Notes: generated by a model from the letters alone, not told the origin. A stretch of DNA of 64,000 nucleotides from a bacterium (GCA_016125225.1 WGME01000028.1:62001-126000), one strand, 5' to 3'; positions 36,300 to 46,232 are shown, counted from the first letter of the stretch. Translations and numbers: made by a program.

Positions 36300-39200
36300 A
36301 TGCAACGATTCACGGTGTGGTTACCGCTGCTGTGCGGTTTGACCGGAGTCTTATCGGCCGCCGAACCGACAGTACCCGCCAGCGACATGGTGCAGGTCCC
36401 CGCAGGGTTCGAAGTCACCGAGTTCGCTGGCGATGATCTGGCCCATGACATTTACTGCCTGACTCACGATGCCCAGGGTCGCGTGGTGGTGGCCGGTGCC
36501 GGCTACATCAAAATCCTGATCGACAACGACAGCGATGGCCGGGCCGATGAAGCCAAACTCTTCGCCAACACACCGAAGTCAGGGGCCATGGGCCTCTACT
36601 TTCATGGCCGGACGTTACTGGCCGTGGGGGATGCCGGTCTGCTGCGATATCGCGATCAGAATGGCGATGATATCGCCGATGGGCCGCCCGATGTGTTGAT
36701 CAAAATGAAGACCGGCGGCGAGCATGATGCCCATGCCATTCAGCTTGGTCCCGATGGCTGGTGGTATCTGATCGCAGGCAATACCACGGAAATCACCGCG
36801 GCTTATGCCACGCTGCCAACCTCGCCCGTAAAATACCCACGGGCCGGCACGATCATCCGTTTCAAACCCGACCTGTCTGGCGGTGAGATTTACGCCGATG
36901 GTCTGCGGAACGCCTATGATTTCACGTTCAATCCGGCGGGTGACCTGTTCACATACGACAGCGATGATGAGCGCGATATCTCCTTACCGTGGTATCGACC
37001 GACGCGGGTCTTTCATGTGTTACCCGGGGCCGATCATGGCTGGGTCAGCCGAAGTTGGAAACGTCCGAACTACTTCTTTGATATGCCCCCGGTGGTGGGT
37101 TCCTTCGGCCGCGGTTCACCAACCGGGTTGGTCAGTTATCGACACACGCAGTTTCCCGAAGAGTATCAGGGCGCCGTCTTTGCCGAGGACTGGACCTATG
37201 GCCGTGTGTTGTGTTTGAAACTCCGTCCTTCGGGAAGTACCTGGACGGCCGAGTCTGATGTATTCATGTCGGGGCGCGGCGGCTACGGTTTTGCGCCGAC
37301 AGATCTGGAGATTGGTCCGGATGGTTCCCTGGATGTCAGCGTGGGCGGACGTGGCACACGGGGGGCAGTCTATCGAGTGCGTGCCAAAGACCGGCAAGCC
37401 GTGGCACTCGATAAGTCATCCACCATCGAGAAGGTGCTGCGAGCCCCGCAACCCCTGACCAGTTGGTCGCGGGCACGGTGGGTTCCGCTCGCCAAATCCC
37501 TCGCCAAAGACGACTTTGTCGCCGCCGCTCGTGATAGCCAACGAACCGATGCCGAACGCGTGCGAGCCGTGGAAGTCGTCACCGAACTCTTTGGTGGCTT
37601 CGAGACGAAGGCCATTCCTCTGATTGCGTCGCTAAGCCCGGCTGCCGTCAAAGCTCGGCTGGTCTGGTCGTATGGACGGACGCAAACAGATCAGGTGGAC
37701 CCCGAGATTCTGGCGGCCTTCCTGCATGACGAGAATCCGGCGGTCTGTCGGGCAGCGCTTGAGGCGGCCCTGAATCTCAAGGCTGATGCGAACTGGTCGG
37801 TGCTGATTCCCGACCTGGCTCGGCAACTAGGATCGGACGACAAGTTCAATCGTGCCCTTTCCGCCGCTGTTGTCGCACGCATGCCGGAAGCACAACTCCC
37901 TGCGGTCTCGCAAGCGGCCACAGAACATAGCGCGCGTGCCGTCGTTTCGTATGCAGCGGGATGGTTGGCTCAAGTCGGGACCGACCTGGGCCGCGTGCGT
38001 CGGGCGATGTCACCCGTCACGGTATCGCTGTTGGCGGGAGATTATCCTCCTGATCTGAAGCTCGATGCCCTCCGTTTGCTGGAATGGATGCTGGGCGATC
38101 TCGGACCATCGCCACGTCATCGGGCCGCTTTCGATGGCTATGCACCCGGCATCGATCCTGCGGAATTAGAACGCGACTGGGATAACCTGCGGATTCAACT
38201 CGCGGAACTTTATCCCACCCAGAATCCGCTGGTGGATACGGAACTTTCACGGGTCCTCGCCATGCTCGCCCCGATCAACCAGAAACTGGTCGATCGGCTG
38301 CTGGCCCCCATCACATCAGCTTCAGACCCTATTGAAGATATCCATCAGCTTCTGGTCGTGGCCCGGTTACCCGTGCCGCGTTCTACCGATCAGCGTCAGC
38401 AGATCGCCACGGCCCTGGTCAATATCGACGCGAAGTTCACCAGTCGGAAATTGCCGCAGGACAACGCCTGGAACGATCGCTTCAAAGATTTGTACCAGGA
38501 GTTGACCCAAGTCGATGAATTCCTGGCTCCAGTGTTGGTCGACATTCCCGGCTTCGGACGACCGGGCCACGTGCTGTTCATGAGCGAGATGCCGGAACGC
38601 CGACTGAACGATGCCATTGCCGCGTTTGTCCGGCAAATTGAAGACGATTCGGACTACCCATGGTCGAATGATGTGGTGTTTCTGATCGGTGCGTCCTCCG
38701 ACCCGGCCCATCGCGAGTTGATTCGTCGGCAAGCCGACCGGTTCGCCGTGCGTGGTGCCGTGTTGATGACGCTGGCTGAAAGCCCCGATCCCATTGATCG
38801 CCCGCTGTTCCACGAGGGTCTGGAGTCATCGCAATACGAAGTGCTCTCTGCCTGCCTGTCGGCCTTAGAGCAACTCCCCGCCAGTGCAGAACCGGCGGAA
38901 CAGATCGCGTTATTGAAGGCCTTGCGACGCTTGAATCAGGATGCGCGGGAATACGCTGCCCGCGAACGCGTGGTAAAATTGCTCGAACGGAACACTGGCC
39001 AGCAGATCGCGTTCATTTCCGGTATGGACGGTTATCGGCCGCAGCCGGAAACCATTCGGGGTTGGACGGAATGGCTGCAGCAGAAATGGCCCGATGCTGT
39101 GGGCGATGCGATGGGTTCTGAAACGGCCGATCTGGCACAGCTACAAAAGCAGTTGCAAGCGGTCGACTGGTCGAAGGGCAACGTGCAGCGTGGGGCTCAA

Positions 39201-39626
39201 CTCTTCGAGAAGCGGGCCTGTGCTCAATGCCACGGCGGTCGCTCGGCATTAGGGCCCGATTTGGCCGGGGTCGCTGGTCGTTTTTCCCGTGACGACCTCT
39301 TCACCGCCATCGTCTTACCCAGTCGCGATGTCTCCGCCCGATATCAAACCACGATCATCGAATCGAAATCGGGGAAAACCTACGCGGGACTCATCGTCTA
39401 TGAATCGATCGATGGATTGTTGCTAAGAAATGGGTCTCAACAAACCTTTCGCGTCGAAACCACCGACATTGAAGAGCGGCATCAATCACCCGTCTCCCTG
39501 ATGCCAGCCGGATTACTGAAAGACCTCGGCAACCAGGACTACGCCGATCTGTATGCTTATCTTCAATCGTTAGGGAAATCGCGTTCGGCGGTGGCGGAAA
39601 CTGCACCGAACGCCCTTGGGGATTAG
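36300..39626 (+). CDS. PVC-type membrane-bound dehydrogenase with HEAT region and C-terminal heme c domain
   Basis: 1108 residues. The start at 36300 gives MQRFTVWLPLLCGLTGVLSA with a signal peptide; the longer frame is rejected. The N-terminal third (about 20-370) is a six-bladed propeller of the sosondehydrogenase/PVC type with VPAGFEVTEFAGDDL, GLRNAYDFTFNPAGDLFTYD and GADHGWVSRSWK. A long helical HEAT-like part follows (about 390-930). The C-terminal cytochrome module has CAQCHGG (CxxCH heme motif) within RGAQLFEKRACAQCHGGRSA and then GPDLAGVAGRFSRDDLFTAI. This set is found almost only in planctomycetes and Verrucomicrobia. It may oxidise a sugar-like substrate and pass electrons to its heme. 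The DNA methyltransferase starts five bases after the stop. Confidence 0.9.
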   Translation: MQRFTVWLPLLCGLTGVLSAAEPTVPASDMVQVPAGFEVTEFAGDDLAHDIYCLTHDAQGRVVVAGAGYIKILIDNDSDGRADEAKLFANTPKSGAMGLYFHGRTLLAVGDAGLLRYRDQNGDDIADGPPDVLIKMKTGGEHDAHAIQLGPDGWWYLIAGNTTEITAAYATLPTSPVKYPRAGTIIRFKPDLSGGEIYADGLRNAYDFTFNPAGDLFTYDSDDERDISLPWYRPTRVFHVLPGADHGWVSRSWKRPNYFFDMPPVVGSFGRGSPTGLVSYRHTQFPEEYQGAVFAEDWTYGRVLCLKLRPSGSTWTAESDVFMSGRGGYGFAPTDLEIGPDGSLDVSVGGRGTRGAVYRVRAKDRQAVALDKSSTIEKVLRAPQPLTSWSRARWVPLAKSLAKDDFVAAARDSQRTDAERVRAVEVVTELFGGFETKAIPLIASLSPAAVKARLVWSYGRTQTDQVDPEILAAFLHDENPAVCRAALEAALNLKADANWSVLIPDLARQLGSDDKFNRALSAAVVARMPEAQLPAVSQAATEHSARAVVSYAAGWLAQVGTDLGRVRRAMSPVTVSLLAGDYPPDLKLDALRLLEWMLGDLGPSPRHRAAFDGYAPGIDPAELERDWDNLRIQLAELYPTQNPLVDTELSRVLAMLAPINQKLVDRLLAPITSASDPIEDIHQLLVVARLPVPRSTDQRQQIATALVNIDAKFTSRKLPQDNAWNDRFKDLYQELTQVDEFLAPVLVDIPGFGRPGHVLFMSEMPERRLNDAIAAFVRQIEDDSDYPWSNDVVFLIGASSDPAHRELIRRQADRFAVRGAVLMTLAESPDPIDRPLFHEGLESSQYEVLSACLSALEQLPASAEPAEQIALLKALRRLNQDAREYAARERVVKLLERNTGQQIAFISGMDGYRPQPETIRGWTEWLQQKWPDAVGDAMGSETADLAQLQKQLQAVDWSKGNVQRGAQLFEKRACAQCHGGRSALGPDLAGVAGRFSRDDLFTAIVLPSRDVSARYQTTIIESKSGKTYAGLIVYESIDGLLLRNGSQQTFRVETTDIEERHQSPVSLMPAGLLKDLGNQDYADLYAYLQSLGKSRSAVAETAPNALGD

Positions 39627-39631
39627 CCGGC

Positions 39632-40498
39632 ATGCCGCGGAAATCTGCTGCGGACGCAAATCCGCCTCTGAAACCCCGGCGATCCAGTCCGCCCAAATGC
39701 AACACGCTCGACGGCAAACGGTGGTTACAGAACTCCATCAGTGTCTGGAGCGATCTCCGCAAAACGGCCGATGAACAACGACTCAAACATCCGGCCCAGT
39801 TTCCGGTGTCACTCGTCTCTCGGCTGATTGCGTCATTTTTGCCCGCGGGAAATCATACGGTTCTGGACCCGTTCAGTGGTTCCGGATCGACAGTGGTCGC
39901 AGCCTGTCAGTCGGAAAAACAGGGGGTGGGGATCGAGCTTTCCGAAAGCTATCGAGAGTTGTCGCAGCAACGGCTGATGGCGTTGTCCGACTCCGCAGTG
40001 GAGCGGTGTCCGGTGCATCTTGGTAATGCCCACCATGTCCGCCAATGGGTTGCGGATGACAGTATCGATCTTTGCGTCACCTCACCGCCATACTGGAATA
40101 TCCTTGGACAGAAGCGAACAGCCGACTACAAAAGCATTCGGCATTACGGCAACCTGCCGGGTGACCTGAGCCTATTGCCGAAGTATGACGACTACCTGAC
40201 CGCGTTAACCCAGGTCTTCGCGGAGGTCTGGCATACCCTGAAACCGGGTGCCCATTGCGCGATTGTAGTGATGGACTTGCGACAGAAAGATCGGTTCTTT
40301 CCTTTGCACAGCGATCTCGCAACCCGTCTGCAAGACGTGGGCTACCGCTGGGATGACCTCATCATCTGGAATCGTCAGGCCGACTATAACAACCTGCGGC
40401 CGCTGGGTTATCCCAGTGTTTTTCGGATTAACAAAGTGCACGAATACATCGTGCTGATGCAGAAGCCGGGTCGCTTGAATCATGCCCCAGCGAGTTGA
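39632..40498 (+). CDS. orphan DNA methyltransferase, beta-class-like motifs in permuted order
   Basis: 288 residues, ATG five bases after the previous stop. Residues 75-105 have VLDPFSGSGSTVVAACQ and GVGIELSESYRELSQQRL, the SAM-binding motif I region. Motif IV TSPPYWNILG comes later (about 150-158), followed by the YDDYLTALTQVFAEVWHTLK helix and VMDLRQKDRFF. In beta-class N4-cytosine/N6-adenine enzymes motif IV normally precedes motif I, so the two halves are swapped here. SPPY is commonest in N4-cytosine methyltransferases. There is no adjacent restriction enzyme. The recognition site is unknown. It converges with the kinase gene. Confidence 0.83.
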   Translation: MPRKSAADANPPLKPRRSSPPKCNTLDGKRWLQNSISVWSDLRKTADEQRLKHPAQFPVSLVSRLIASFLPAGNHTVLDPFSGSGSTVVAACQSEKQGVGIELSESYRELSQQRLMALSDSAVERCPVHLGNAHHVRQWVADDSIDLCVTSPPYWNILGQKRTADYKSIRHYGNLPGDLSLLPKYDDYLTALTQVFAEVWHTLKPGAHCAIVVMDLRQKDRFFPLHSDLATRLQDVGYRWDDLIIWNRQADYNNLRPLGYPSVFRINKVHEYIVLMQKPGRLNHAPAS

Positions 40499-40526
40499 GT
40501 TCCAGGTCGCTTTGTGACTGCAGCGA

Positions 40527-42242
40527 TCACTGCCAAAGCCAAGCGACGGCCAATCCGCCGAGAAGTGCGAGCGTAAACACGGCAGCGGCCAACATCCACC
40601 AGAATCGTCCGCGAGCACCGTTCTTCTGTGAGCCAGTGCCATCATCGAAGCGATATCGCAGATGGCGGCCGATCTGAATTTCGTCACCATCGACGAGCGC
40701 ATGCTGCTTGATCTGGACGCGATTGACGAAGGTGCCATTGCGGCTGTTCAAGTCCATCAACCACCATTGCTGACCGTCATAGCGAAGTTCACAGTGCCGC
40801 CCCGACACACCACCGTCGTCTGCCACCAGTTGGCAACCCGGTTGGCGACCAATCACCCAGGTATCGAGGCTTAAAGGAATGCGTTCCGTTGATCCGACGG
40901 CGATCAGTGCAGCCTTCGAAGTCAGCTCATGCGGAGAACTGCTCTCAGCCGAACGCACTGTGGAAGCGGGAGGAGCACTTGGCAGTAATTCTCCGGCCAG
41001 TTCGGTCGATAGGCGCACGACTGAGGAGGCCTGATCGAACTTCGCGGCGGTCTCTTCGGAGATCTGGGCCACCGAACTGGTCATGGTCGGCCGGGCCGTC
41101 GAATTCGACATCGCCGGTGACGATGCTTGCTGCCGGTGCAGTTGTTTCAGTTTGCGGCGGGCCTGCAGTTGCCGTTCTGCCAGAATGCCCGCGAAATCGA
41201 AATGGACCTCAGCCGGTTTCGCCCACGGCGTTAAGGCGTCGACCACATCATTCGCTGTGGCAAATCGCTCGGTGGGCTGTTTGGCGAGCATCCTTTTGAC
41301 GATGGCGGCCACTTCCGAAGGAATCTCGGGAACAAGCTCCGTCACATTCCGTGGTGGCTTGAACTTGTGAGCGTCGAGCAGTTCATCACGACTGCTCACC
41401 CGAAATGGTAGTTCTCCAGTCAGGGCCGCAAAGAGGGTGCCCCCTAAACTATAGATGTCGCTGCGAGCATCGGCTGCAAGACTGTTATCGGCTTGTTCCG
41501 GTGCTGCGAACTCGACGGTCCCGACGCTTTCATGACCAAAGATCATCGCCATCGAAAACTCGTCGCCGGTTGAGCCTTCGCATTTCATGGCGAGACCGAA
41601 GTCGAGCAACCGCACCTGCCCTGCTTCATCGACGAGCAGGTTCTGCGGTTTCACATCCCGATGAACCAGTCCCAGTTGATGAGCATACGCCAGAGCCGAG
41701 GCCGCCTGTCGGATGTATTCACAGGCTTCCGGCCAGGGGATATACCGCCGCCGCAGGATTAACTCGAGCAGACTGGCCCCGCGAATGAGTCCCATCGTGA
41801 CGTAAGGCAAGCCCCCAGCGGAACCCATGTCGTAGGTGCGCACGATATGCGGATGCTGCAGCAGCAAGCCAACGCGAGCTTCCTGCAGAAAACGCGCCTG
41901 CAGCCCTTGATCGGCCTTAAACTGCTCCTGTAGAACTTTCAAAGCAAGTTGCTGGCCGGTCCGCACATCGATGGCACGGTAAACCCAGCCCATACCGCCG
42001 ACACCGAGAATGTCTTCCACGCGGTAGTGATCGAAGAAGAAGCCCCGCGTTCGGCCTTCGAGCAAGCGTTCGGCCTGGAAGCGGGTCAACCAGCCGCGGC
42101 TGATCAAGGATTTGGCGAGATCGGTTTCACTCGCGGTCTCTGCAGACGGACCCTGAGACCACTCTGCCCATTGCGCAGAGCTCAAGAGACCGCTGGTTTT
42201 GACGCGTGATGGAAACGATGCTGGTTTTTGAGTGGGCTGCAT
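40527..42242 (-). CDS. Hanks-type serine/threonine kinase with C-terminal FHA domain and membrane anchor
   Basis: 571 residues, start at 42242 (MQPTQKPASF) with AGGAG upstream. Kinase motifs are complete: glycine loop GVGGMGWVYRA (about 80-90), Lys102 in LALKVL, HRDVKPQN (194-201), DFGLAMK (214-220) and TVEFAAPEQ with DIYSLGGTLFAALTG. The N-terminal LTRFQAERLLEG element is common in planctomycete kinases. A Ser/Pro/Ala-rich linker leads to an FHA domain (about 455-535) with IGRQPGC, SGRHCEL and NSRNGTFVN, which binds phosphothreonine, probably for self-docking or substrates. The C-terminal helix RFWWMLAAAVFTLALLGGLA anchors it. Target proteins are unknown. Confidence 0.93.
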   Translation of the reverse strand: MQPTQKPASFPSRVKTSGLLSSAQWAEWSQGPSAETASETDLAKSLISRGWLTRFQAERLLEGRTRGFFFDHYRVEDILGVGGMGWVYRAIDVRTGQQLALKVLQEQFKADQGLQARFLQEARVGLLLQHPHIVRTYDMGSAGGLPYVTMGLIRGASLLELILRRRYIPWPEACEYIRQAASALAYAHQLGLVHRDVKPQNLLVDEAGQVRLLDFGLAMKCEGSTGDEFSMAMIFGHESVGTVEFAAPEQADNSLAADARSDIYSLGGTLFAALTGELPFRVSSRDELLDAHKFKPPRNVTELVPEIPSEVAAIVKRMLAKQPTERFATANDVVDALTPWAKPAEVHFDFAGILAERQLQARRKLKQLHRQQASSPAMSNSTARPTMTSSVAQISEETAAKFDQASSVVRLSTELAGELLPSAPPASTVRSAESSSPHELTSKAALIAVGSTERIPLSLDTWVIGRQPGCQLVADDGGVSGRHCELRYDGQQWWLMDLNSRNGTFVNRVQIKQHALVDGDEIQIGRHLRYRFDDGTGSQKNGARGRFWWMLAAAVFTLALLGGLAVAWLWQ

Positions 42243-42458
42243 GACACTCCTGCCAGAACTGGCAAACCCGAACACTTGGCCCGCAGCAGTGATTAGTATT
42301 CGGCTTAGTCGCTTTCGCGCCAAGCAGGAATCCGTATCTCTCTGCGGAAAATCAGCATTCCGGTTAATGATCGACCGGAGGGTTCTGCCCCTTTGAACAG
42401 GTTTTCCAGCCGATTTTCGCCCAGCAGGAAATCGCTGTCGATTCAGTAAACGACAAGA

Positions 42459-42477
42459 GCCCGGCGAGGTGCCGGGC
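42459..42477 (-). terminator. stem-loop terminator candidate after the matrixin-like gene
   Basis: GCCCGGC (42459-42465), GAGGT and GCCGGGC (42471-42477), about 30 bases after the stop of the minus-strand metalloprotease. On the minus strand a TCTTGT sequence follows. Confidence 0.5.
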
Positions 42478-42508
42478 CCTTGGAATGCTCTTGATCTGTG
42501 AGCCAGGT

Positions 42509-43873
42509 CTACGGGAACGCCGTCGACACATTGGTCTGAATCACCGATGAGGTGAAGACCAAGGTGTCGATATCGGAATCGCTGCCGCCATTCAATTGCA
42601 ACGTGGTGACATTGCACAGGTTGAGGATGGCCTTGTCGGCACCTGCTCCCAGATTCAACACTAGCGAATTCACATTCAGCGAAGTGAAGGCCACGGAATC
42701 GACTCCAGCCCCCATGTTCCCGGTGATGTTAATCTTGGAGCTTTTGCCGACGTTGCGGAAGGAAAGAGCCTTACGGTTGACCGTCGATGTCCCCTGGCGA
42801 AGCTGGGTTGTTCCCCCGCCCTGAACCATCAGCGTGTTGCCGCGCATCGAGATCGACACCCCGGATGAATTGGCATCTCCCGTGAGTGATAACGTACGAG
42901 TGCCGGTGTTGTAGTTCACCACCACCACACCATCCGGGACCGGCGGCGGAGGCGGGGGTGGAGGAGTCGGACCACCATAGATGGCCTGAATGCCATCGAT
43001 ATCATCCTGAAAGAGGAATGACGTGCCGAGGCCAGTGAAACGCTCGGCATAGAAGGGGTTCATGATTGCAACAGGGGGCGGATTTTGATGTCCCAACCCC
43101 AAGGCATGGCCTAATTCGTGCAGACAGACTTCCAGGTAATCGATGTCAGTGGATGTGGGAACGACGCCCCATTGCTCGGACGTATCAAAGTGCATATCAC
43201 CAGAAAGCCCATCACCCGTCACATCAAACGGGAAAAAGCCATGGGCGAGTACGCCGAACTGACCGTCGATCGGGTGATGCCCGAACCGCAGATTCGGCGT
43301 GGTTCCTGGCGGGTATGACACATCTGCGATCGTTGTCGGCCCTGAATCAGGAACTTCGGTAAAGACCAGCGGCGAGACGGCGGCCCAGCGAGTTGTTGTT
43401 TCGGCTGTCGCAGCTTGCAAATCAGCCGGCAGAACGCCTCGCATGCCGCCATCGAGCAAATTGCTGTAGCTGTAAGTCAGAGAAACCGTAGTTCCCAGCC
43501 CGCCCGGTTGTGGCCATTTCCACAAAGGGTTCTGCACCGTGAAGTCAGCCCGGCCTGCTGGTGCAGGAGTGTCGGACGGTTGACGTCGCGGATTGTAACC
43601 GGGGGCATACATCGAACAGAGAATGCCGTCGCGATTATGACCGCCGCAGCAGTTCAATTCACCGGCTTTCACCATTTCGACATGGACCAGCGGAGCCTGG
43701 CTGCGTAACCGTGGCTTAACCGACGCCGGTTGTGGCATCTCGACCGATCGAGCGATCGGAACTGGAGCAACTCCAGCAGACTCACCGAGTTTGGGAGTCT
43801 GGCTGGCAGATTGCAGCGCGACCACACTGGCCATGCCCGCCAAGCCCAAAATGGTCCAAGCCCTGAAATGCAT
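42509..43873 (-). CDS. exported matrixin-type (M10A) zinc metalloprotease with C-terminal beta repeat
   Basis: 454 residues. The start at 43873 (MHFRAWTILGLAGMASVVAL) has AAGGA upstream and gives a signal peptide; a 12-residue-longer start exists. The peptidase domain has VEVCLHELGHALGLGHQNPP, with the zinc motif HELGHALGLGH, and the Met-turn IMNPFYAERF, defining matrixins. The upstream GILCSMYAPGYNPR region lacks the classical cysteine-switch PRCGVPD. A poly-proline linker (PTPPPPPPPPVPDG) leads to a C-terminal region of short beta repeats (ISMRGNTLMVQGGGTTQL and LVLNLGAGADKAILNL). It should digest extracellular protein. Autoinhibition must differ from that of animal matrixins. Confidence 0.87.
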   Translation of the reverse strand: MHFRAWTILGLAGMASVVALQSASQTPKLGESAGVAPVPIARSVEMPQPASVKPRLRSQAPLVHVEMVKAGELNCCGGHNRDGILCSMYAPGYNPRRQPSDTPAPAGRADFTVQNPLWKWPQPGGLGTTVSLTYSYSNLLDGGMRGVLPADLQAATAETTTRWAAVSPLVFTEVPDSGPTTIADVSYPPGTTPNLRFGHHPIDGQFGVLAHGFFPFDVTGDGLSGDMHFDTSEQWGVVPTSTDIDYLEVCLHELGHALGLGHQNPPPVAIMNPFYAERFTGLGTSFLFQDDIDGIQAIYGGPTPPPPPPPPVPDGVVVVNYNTGTRTLSLTGDANSSGVSISMRGNTLMVQGGGTTQLRQGTSTVNRKALSFRNVGKSSKINITGNMGAGVDSVAFTSLNVNSLVLNLGAGADKAILNLCNVTTLQLNGGSDSDIDTLVFTSSVIQTNVSTAFP

Positions 43874-44155
43874 CGTTAAAAATCCTTTCGCCGAGAAGTG
43901 CCGGCTCATGACGGCACGCGCTCGAACTCTGGCTCAGTTCCGACAGCAACGTCGATTGAACACAAAGTATCTTACAACTGATCCCCCCAGTCCGAATTGG
44001 ATACCGGGAGTTTTATCCATTACTAGTTTGGGGAAGTTTAGCCTGCCAAGTCTGACATGGACGGATAAGCAGCGCCAAGCGGAATTGAGCAGACACCAAG
44101 AAAATTCAGCGATCTGGCGTGAACAGTGCATTCGCGCCGTTTCACCCCGGGTCTC

Positions 44156-45694
44156 TCATTCCATCTCCTGTACCCGTTGCTCCAGCAGTGCCGCCAATTC
44201 CGAAATTAACGCCTGACTCACATGCCGTGTTGCGGAGATCGGTGCACGGAATTCGCAACGAAGCTGATCCGCCCGAGGGGACGGCACAATTTGCAGAGTA
44301 ACGACATCGCGTTGACTGGTTGCGGGGTCGTTTGGCGCGAACCTCTGGCCTGTGATCACACCCGCCAACCATGTCGCCGAACAACGAAGCGCTAACGGTG
44401 ACGGATCTGCGGTGGACGGCCAATCGGGAAAGGCTTGCGACAGTTGCAATAACCGCTCACCCGCGACCTCCTCCTGACCAAACGCCAGCCAGAGTCGAGA
44501 GTCGCCTTGCCGGGTAATCCAGGCAGTTGCGGGAACCTGCAACCACCGCCTCCACCAGAGGTGTTCCGGTCCAACAGTAATTCGCCCGGGAGCAGACTGG
44601 GGAATCGAATTCGTTCCCGCAGGGAGCAACAGATCCTCAAACCAGCGACGTGTTTCGCCCGACAGCCCGAAGACGACTACGCGAGATTCCAATGCCAGAC
44701 CAAAGACCGCCCAACCCAAATCGGCCCGTGCCATTGATGGCTCAGTCTCAGCGGATCTGTCACGCCCCAGACCGTCCCAACGCAGCCCTCCAGCAAAGAT
44801 GGCGTCGGGCAACTTCGCCATTTCGGTCCATTCCGACGGAGACTTTTGCCACTGGGACAATTGCCGAGACAATGGTGAGCCCGCTGCACACTGCACGACG
44901 AGAGTCGCTACCACCTGTTGTTCCTCTTCCTCTGTGGTCAGGGTCAAACGGACCGTTTCAACTCCTTCCGCAAGTTCCCCGGCCAACTTCTGCAGCGGTT
45001 CTCCCCAATAATTTCGCCAGCGATGGCTGACTTCGCTTTCCCCATCCCGCTTTTGCAGCCGGTTGGATAACGATTGCAACCAGATGGCCTGCCAGATGTT
45101 CCGTTGATTGAGCGGAATCTGCCTCAGGTCCATCTCCCATGCGAGCAGGGGACGCTTCGGATCTGGCTGTAACTTCGGCTGCAGCCGTCGAGCGACGGCC
45201 TCGATTTCGGGAACTCGATCACCAAACCACGCCACTCCCTCCTGAACGACCATGTGATATGGAATCTCCGGACGCTCGATCACGGCCAGATGCTCACCAT
45301 CCCAGTGAAACTCAACCTCTTTCCCCATCACAGTTTCCAGTAACTGAGGCGGATCGGTTGCGGGCAGGGCGACGAATTGCGTACCTGGACGAGAGTCACC
45401 CGGCCAGACTAGGCACCAGGCCAGAGGCCGCCGCAGATCAATACCCTCGAAATCTTGGAAAGCTGTTTTCGTCTGGTCTGCCAGAAGGTCCGCAAATTCT
45501 GGCCGCCCTGCCGACGCAAGCACCTCATCAATAAAGACTTGTAAATCTTCCACACTACTGGCAGTGACCGTTATCCAAGGCGCCACGCTGGGGAATGACT
45601 CTTGGGCCAGTACCACAGGAGCCATCAAAGCCCCGAGCAGCAGGCAGAGACATGGAATCCATTTTTTGGACAAACCAGCCGATCGCATTTTCAT
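44156..45694 (-). CDS. exported protein of unknown function
   Basis: 512 residues with signal peptide MKMRSAGLSKKWIPCLCLLL cut after VLAQ. No catalytic motif or known domain was recognised. The mature protein alternates beta and helical segments (for example QVVATLVVQCAAGSPLS and VVVFGLSGETRRWFEDLLLP), has many tryptophans and ends in a charged helix (ELAALLEQRVQEME). The composition and length are like other large exported proteins typical of planctomycetes, including the truncated gene at 63 kb. A second start two codons downstream is possible. It is monocistronic as far as can be judged. Confidence 0.78.
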   Translation of the reverse strand: MKMRSAGLSKKWIPCLCLLLGALMAPVVLAQESFPSVAPWITVTASSVEDLQVFIDEVLASAGRPEFADLLADQTKTAFQDFEGIDLRRPLAWCLVWPGDSRPGTQFVALPATDPPQLLETVMGKEVEFHWDGEHLAVIERPEIPYHMVVQEGVAWFGDRVPEIEAVARRLQPKLQPDPKRPLLAWEMDLRQIPLNQRNIWQAIWLQSLSNRLQKRDGESEVSHRWRNYWGEPLQKLAGELAEGVETVRLTLTTEEEEQQVVATLVVQCAAGSPLSRQLSQWQKSPSEWTEMAKLPDAIFAGGLRWDGLGRDRSAETEPSMARADLGWAVFGLALESRVVVFGLSGETRRWFEDLLLPAGTNSIPQSAPGRITVGPEHLWWRRWLQVPATAWITRQGDSRLWLAFGQEEVAGERLLQLSQAFPDWPSTADPSPLALRCSATWLAGVITGQRFAPNDPATSQRDVVTLQIVPSPRADQLRCEFRAPISATRHVSQALISELAALLEQRVQEME

Positions 45695-46232
45695 AAATCA
45701 AAACCCCACCGGTCTGGCTCACGTCAAAATTCAATGCAAGGTAAGTAATGTCGCCCACGAATTTGGAGGGGACCGCTCACAGATTCGGCCAGCAAGTCTT
45801 GCTATCAGATTTTCAATTTACTCTGGGACAGCCCGGATACCACCAGTTTTCCTGGTTCGAGACCGGGAATTCCCTGAACATACCCACCTGACACACATTG
45901 ACCATAAATCATTACACAACAATCAATTGCAGTATTCGAAGTGGATTTCCATCCGTCCGACACCAGAACAAATGGAGAGGATTCTGGTGGGATTGTGCCA
46001 ATTGGCGTGGAGTTTGCTTGTAATCCGAATCGCACGGCTTCACCGAATTTTCGTGAAGAACTCACCGTGTGGATGGGGTGCCGATGGTAGCGGTCAGCCA
46101 AACCGATTGGTAAACTCTTACGTATCACCCGTCCAGCGGCCCGTAACTGGCTTTCGGCTGGCTTGAAATTGAGACGGCGGCATCGTGAGTCGCCCACCTC
46201 AGTTGGCAAGCTGCGGAACCTGAGGATGCTGC
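45695..46232. other. AT-richer intergenic region between divergent genes
   Basis: About 540 bases without a supported gene. Frames on both strands start inside or overlap neighbours and lack domains. The one clear element is the perfect dyad AGCAAG-T-CTTGCT at 45791-45803, roughly 100 bases upstream of the exported-protein gene. Promoters for both flanking genes are expected here; none was convincing. Confidence 0.5.
45791..45803. promoter_or_regulatory. 13-base perfect dyad, operator candidate
   Basis: AGCAAG (45791-45796), one central base and CTTGCT (45798-45803), in the divergent intergenic region, about 100 bases upstream of the minus-strand gene that starts at 45694. Confidence 0.3.

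Noticed and set aside
42930-42972. Repetitive GGCGGAGGCGGGGG tract
   Set aside because: It only encodes the poly-proline linker of the matrixin-like protease.
45564-46166. 200-residue plus-strand frame upstream of the DEAD-box gene
   Set aside because: It begins inside the exported-protein gene on the other strand, has no ribosome site and no domain.
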